A stretch of DNA of 64,000 nt from Amycolatopsis pittospori. Lineage in GTDB: Bacteria; Actinomycetota; Actinomycetes; Mycobacteriales; Pseudonocardiaceae. The stretch lies in contig NZ_JACBXD010000011.1 of assembly GCF_013870525.1 (NCBI RefSeq), positions 62,001 to 126,000 of the forward strand, read 5' to 3'. Position 1 is the first letter of the stretch, and each line of letters opens with the position of its first letter. The notes below the pieces were generated by a model, which was given only the letters and a program-made list of their open reading frames with translations, had not been told where the DNA came from and did no database searches. This document shows positions 61,481 to 64,000 of the stretch, piece after piece. The translations under genes were made by a program, and so were the position numbers.

Positions 61481-62275
61481 TCAGCCTTCGCCGAAGGGGT
61501 CACCGGTCCGCCCCACCAGATCCGCGATCGAGTCGATGATCATGGTCGGCCGATACGGGTAGTGCTCGGCACTCTCCCGGCTGGAGATGCCGGTCAGCAC
61601 CAGGATCGTCTGCAACCCGGCCTCGATTCCCGAGTGGACGTCGGTGTCCATCCGGTCGCCGATCATCAGCGTCGACTCCGAATGCGCGCCGAGACGGCGC
61701 AGCGCCGAGCGCATCATCAGCGGGTTCGGCTTGCCGACGTAGTACGGCGAACGGCCGGTCGCCTTCTCGATCAGCGCGGCGACCGAGCCGGTGGCGGGCA
61801 TCGAGCCCTCCATGCTGGGGCCGGTGGCGTCGGGGTTGGTGGCGATGAACTTCGCGCCGCCCTCGATCAACCGGATCGCGCGGGTTATCGCGCTGAAGCT
61901 GTACGTGCGCGTCTCGCCGAGGACGACGTAGTCCGGGTCGCGTTCGGTCAGCACGTAGCCGACCTCGTGCAGCGCCGTGGTGAGCCCGGCCTCGCCGATC
62001 ACGAACGCCGAGCCGTTCGGCCGCTGCGACGCGAGGAACTTCGCGGTCGCCAGCGCGGAGGTCCAGATGGCCTCCTCGGGGATGTCGAGACCGGTCCGCT
62101 CGAGCCTCGCCCGCAGGTCGCGCGGGGTGTAGATCGAGTTGTTGGTCAGCACCAGGAAGCCGATGTCGTTGGCGCGCAGCTCCTTGAGGAACTCGTCCGC
62201 GCCGGGTACGAGGTGTTCCTCCTGCACCAGCACGCCATCCATGTCGCTGAGATACGTCCAACGGCGCTCGTTCAT
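61481..62275 (-). CDS. HAD-IIA phosphatase (NagD/pNPPase type)
   Basis: 264 residues from ATG 62275. Motif [10 protein letters not shown], the [16 protein letters not shown] cap signature, motif III in [13 protein letters not shown] and motif [18 protein letters not shown] identify the NagD-like class IIA. An open frame of ten more codons exists upstream, but GGGGG sits directly before this ATG. It is located 37 bases upstream of the metallophosphoesterase gene. Confidence 0.91.
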   Translation of the reverse strand: MNERRWTYLSDMDGVLVQEEHLVPGADEFLKELRANDIGFLVLTNNSIYTPRDLRARLERTGLDIPEEAIWTSALATAKFLASQRPNGSAFVIGEAGLTTALHEVGYVLTERDPDYVVLGETRTYSFSAITRAIRLIEGGAKFIATNPDATGPSMEGSMPATGSVAALIEKATGRSPYYVGKPNPLMMRSALRRLGAHSESTLMIGDRMDTDVHSGIEAGLQTILVLTGISSRESAEHYPYRPTMIIDSIADLVGRTGDPFGEG

Positions 62276-62285
62276 GACCCCCACC

Positions 62286-63350
62286 CTAATGATCGGAGAC
62301 GGCATGGACAGCCACGGACGCCGCCTTGACCGAAAGGTTGACCGGTGTGCCGGGTTCGAGGGCCAGTTCGGCGACCGCGGCGGGGGTCAGGTCGGCCGCC
62401 AGCCCGGCCGCCCAGCCGTCACCGCGGGTGCGCACCCTGATCACCGGACCGTGGGGTTCGAGCGCGTCGACGACTCCCTCGACGGTGTTACGCGGGCTGC
62501 CCCGGTGCTCACCGTCCCGCGGGTAGACCGCGACGGCGCTGGGTGCGAAGACCGCGACAGCCGCTTCGCCCTCGACGACGTCCTCCGCCGGGATCCCGGC
62601 CAGCTGCCCGCCTGACGTGCGCAAACCGCCGTCGATGGCGACGCCGGGTACCAGGTTCAGCCCGGCGATCCGCGCGGTGAACGCCGTCCGCGGCGCCGCG
62701 AGGACCTTCCGCGTCTCGCCGCGTTCGACGATCCGGCCGCCGTCGAGGACGGCGACGTGGTCGGCCAGCGCCAGCGCGTCGAGAGGATCGTGGGTGACCA
62801 GCACGGTCGGCGGCCCGGAGCGCAGCACCCGCCGGAGCAGGCCCCGGATGGCAGGCGCCGCGTCGACGTCCAGCGCGGCGAAAGGCTCGTCGAGCAGCAG
62901 CAGTCCCGGTTCGGCCGCGAGCGCCCGCGCGATCGCGACCCGTTGCGCCTGACCGCCGGAGAGCTGCGCGGGCTTTCGGTCCGCGAGTTCGAGCGCGTCG
63001 ACCTCGGTCAGCCACTCGCGTGCGCGCTGTCGCGACTCGGCGCGGCCGGCGCCTGTCGAGCGCGGGGAGAAGGCGACGTTGTCCAAAGCGGACAGATGCG
63101 GGAAGAGGAGGGCGTCCTGCGAGAGCAGGCCGATGCCGCGGGCGTGCGGTGGCAGGCCGGTCAGGGCGCGGCCGTCGAGAACGATGTTCGCGCGGTCCGG
63201 GCGGAGCAGGCCGGCGAGGCAACCGAGCACACTGGACTTCCCTGAGCCGTTCGGGCCGAGCAGGGCGAGCACGCCTCCGTCGGGCACCTCGAAGCCGACG
63301 TCCAGTACGAACTCGCCGCGCCGGAGCGCGACCTCGGCCGACAGGCTCAC
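62286..63350 (-). CDS. modC: molybdate ABC transporter ATP-binding protein
   Basis: 354 residues from a GTG that overlaps the modB stop (GTGA). Walker [10 protein letters not shown], signature [14 protein letters not shown], Walker [13 protein letters not shown] and H-loop [11 protein letters not shown]. The C-terminal Mop/TOBE part (about 250-354, [21 protein letters not shown] ... [20 protein letters not shown]) binds molybdate and feeds back on transport. The modB partner fixes the assignment over sulfate or other ions. Confidence 0.92.
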   Translation of the reverse strand: MSLSAEVALRRGEFVLDVGFEVPDGGVLALLGPNGSGKSSVLGCLAGLLRPDRANIVLDGRALTGLPPHARGIGLLSQDALLFPHLSALDNVAFSPRSTGAGRAESRQRAREWLTEVDALELADRKPAQLSGGQAQRVAIARALAAEPGLLLLDEPFAALDVDAAPAIRGLLRRVLRSGPPTVLVTHDPLDALALADHVAVLDGGRIVERGETRKVLAAPRTAFTARIAGLNLVPGVAIDGGLRTSGGQLAGIPAEDVVEGEAAVAVFAPSAVAVYPRDGEHRGSPRNTVEGVVDALEPHGPVIRVRTRGDGWAAGLAADLTPAAVAELALEPGTPVNLSVKAASVAVHAVSDH

Positions 63351-64000
63351 GACCGGACCCCTTCGAGCGCTCGCGGCCGGGCGAGCGCGATCACCGCGAC
63401 CGCGACCAGGATGAGCAGCAGAGCCAGCGCGACGGCGCTGTCGACGTCGACCTCGGCCTGCGTGTAGACCTCCAGCGGCAACGTCCGCGTGACACCCTCC
63501 AGGCTGCCCGCGAAGGTGATCGTGGCGCCGAATTCGCCCAGTGCCCGGGCGAAGCTCAGCACGATGCCCGAACCGAGCGCGGGCATCAGCAGCGGCAGCG
63601 TGACCCGGCGGAACACCGTCCACGGCTTCGCGCCGAGCGTCGAGGCGACCCGTTCGTAGCGGTCACCGGCGCCTCGCAACGCGCCTTCGAGGCTGACCAC
63701 GAGGAACGGCATGGCGACGAACGTCTGCGCGATGACCACGGCGGCCGTGGTGAACGGCACCTGCTCACCGGTCAAAGTGGTCACCAGGACGCCGAGGAAA
63801 CCCTTGCGGCCCAGCAGGTACAACAGAGCCAGGCCGCCGACCACCGGTGGCAGGACCAGCGGCAGCAGCACCACCGCGCGCAGCACGCGGACGCCCCGCG
63901 CCCCGGAACGCGCGAGCACCACGGCCAGCGGGACGCCGAACAGCACACAGGCCACAGTGGACAGACCCGCCGTGACCAGCGACAACTTGAGCGCGTTCAG
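63347..64000 (-). CDS. modB: molybdate ABC transporter permease (5' end beyond the window)
   Basis: At least 217 C-terminal residues are present, and the frame remains open to the right edge ([15 protein letters not shown]). Five or so helices and the EAA loop [34 protein letters not shown] followed by [13 protein letters not shown], the ModB signature. The substrate-binding ModA gene should lie just outside, upstream. Confidence 0.92.
   Translation of the reverse strand: MNALKLSLVTAGLSTVACVLFGVPLAVVLARSGARGVRVLRAVVLLPLVLPPVVGGLALLYLLGRKGFLGVLVTTLTGEQVPFTTAAVVIAQTFVAMPFLVVSLEGALRGAGDRYERVASTLGAKPWTVFRRVTLPLLMPALGSGIVLSFARALGEFGATITFAGSLEGVTRTLPLEVYTQAEVDVDSAVALALLLILVAVAVIALARPRALEGVRS

Overview
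The window is about 70 percent GC actinobacterial chromosome. GTG starts, 1 to 4 base overlaps between genes and leader-poor transcripts are common. The gene content (SepH, DUF2537, DUF2530, DUF3027, DUF2771, CspB, citrate synthase CitA, SerC) points to the Mycobacteriales/Pseudonocardiales branch, and an Amycolatopsis-like organism is the best guess. No tRNA, rRNA, CRISPR array, insertion sequence or phage gene was seen. The order citA - serC - sepH - DUF2537 - SpoU methyltransferase - MarR - DUF2530 - DUF3027 - MFS - DUF2771 - cspB appears, from memory, collinear with M. tuberculosis Rv0889c to Rv0871 with every relative orientation kept. The window is therefore a conserved core backbone with accessory blocks inserted into it.

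Layout. 1-2717: leftward urease operon ureABC-ureF, the last gene cut by the edge. 3009-9682: citA, then a leftward block of MFS transporter, EphD-like hydrolase/dehydrogenase fusion and TetR, a divergent TetR, and a DUF559 nuclease-like gene bracketed by two copies of a dispersed palindrome. 9947-14736: ABC exporter, DesK/NarL-type two-component system and a serine hydrolase. 15193-17521: serC and a GT87 glycosyltransferase. 17614-25516: leftward MacB-like efflux operon (lipoprotein, adaptor, ATPase, permease), a secreted alpha-L-fucosidase, and an OmpR-type two-component system that shares a direct-repeat site with the efflux operon. 25709-31616: sepH, YjbR, DUF2537, SpoU, a GCS2 ligase, TetR and an iron-regulated heme oxygenase. 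31698-39583: a broken LAxTG protein, a serine hydrolase, superoxide dismutase, arylamine N-acetyltransferase, an iron-box SDR and a pair of paralogous exported proteins. 39580-51514: MarR/MFS operon, purine permease, sacsin-like ATPase with DUF3027, glutaminyl cyclotransferase, MFS, DUF2771 and CspB. 51450-64000: HAD hydrolase, TetR with an R2lox oxidase, two HAF-repeat secreted proteins, acyl-CoA ligase, small secreted proteins, PhzF, YccF, two phosphatases and the molybdate transporter modBC.

The most unusual content is between the genes. At least five families of dispersed palindromes or short repeats recur in this 64 kb. They are called here P1 (47 bp, 3 copies), P2 (about 65 bp, 5 copies), P3 (about 47 bp, 2 full copies, 1 half and 1 variant), P4 (53 bp, 2 copies) and P5 (28 bp, 2 copies). 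A sixth kind is an array of 21-bp units, found at four places. Many sit between convergent genes, and some supply the stop codon or the last residues of the neighbouring protein. P2 copies differ by paired changes in both arms, which suggests that the hairpin itself is conserved. I do not recognise these families from the literature.
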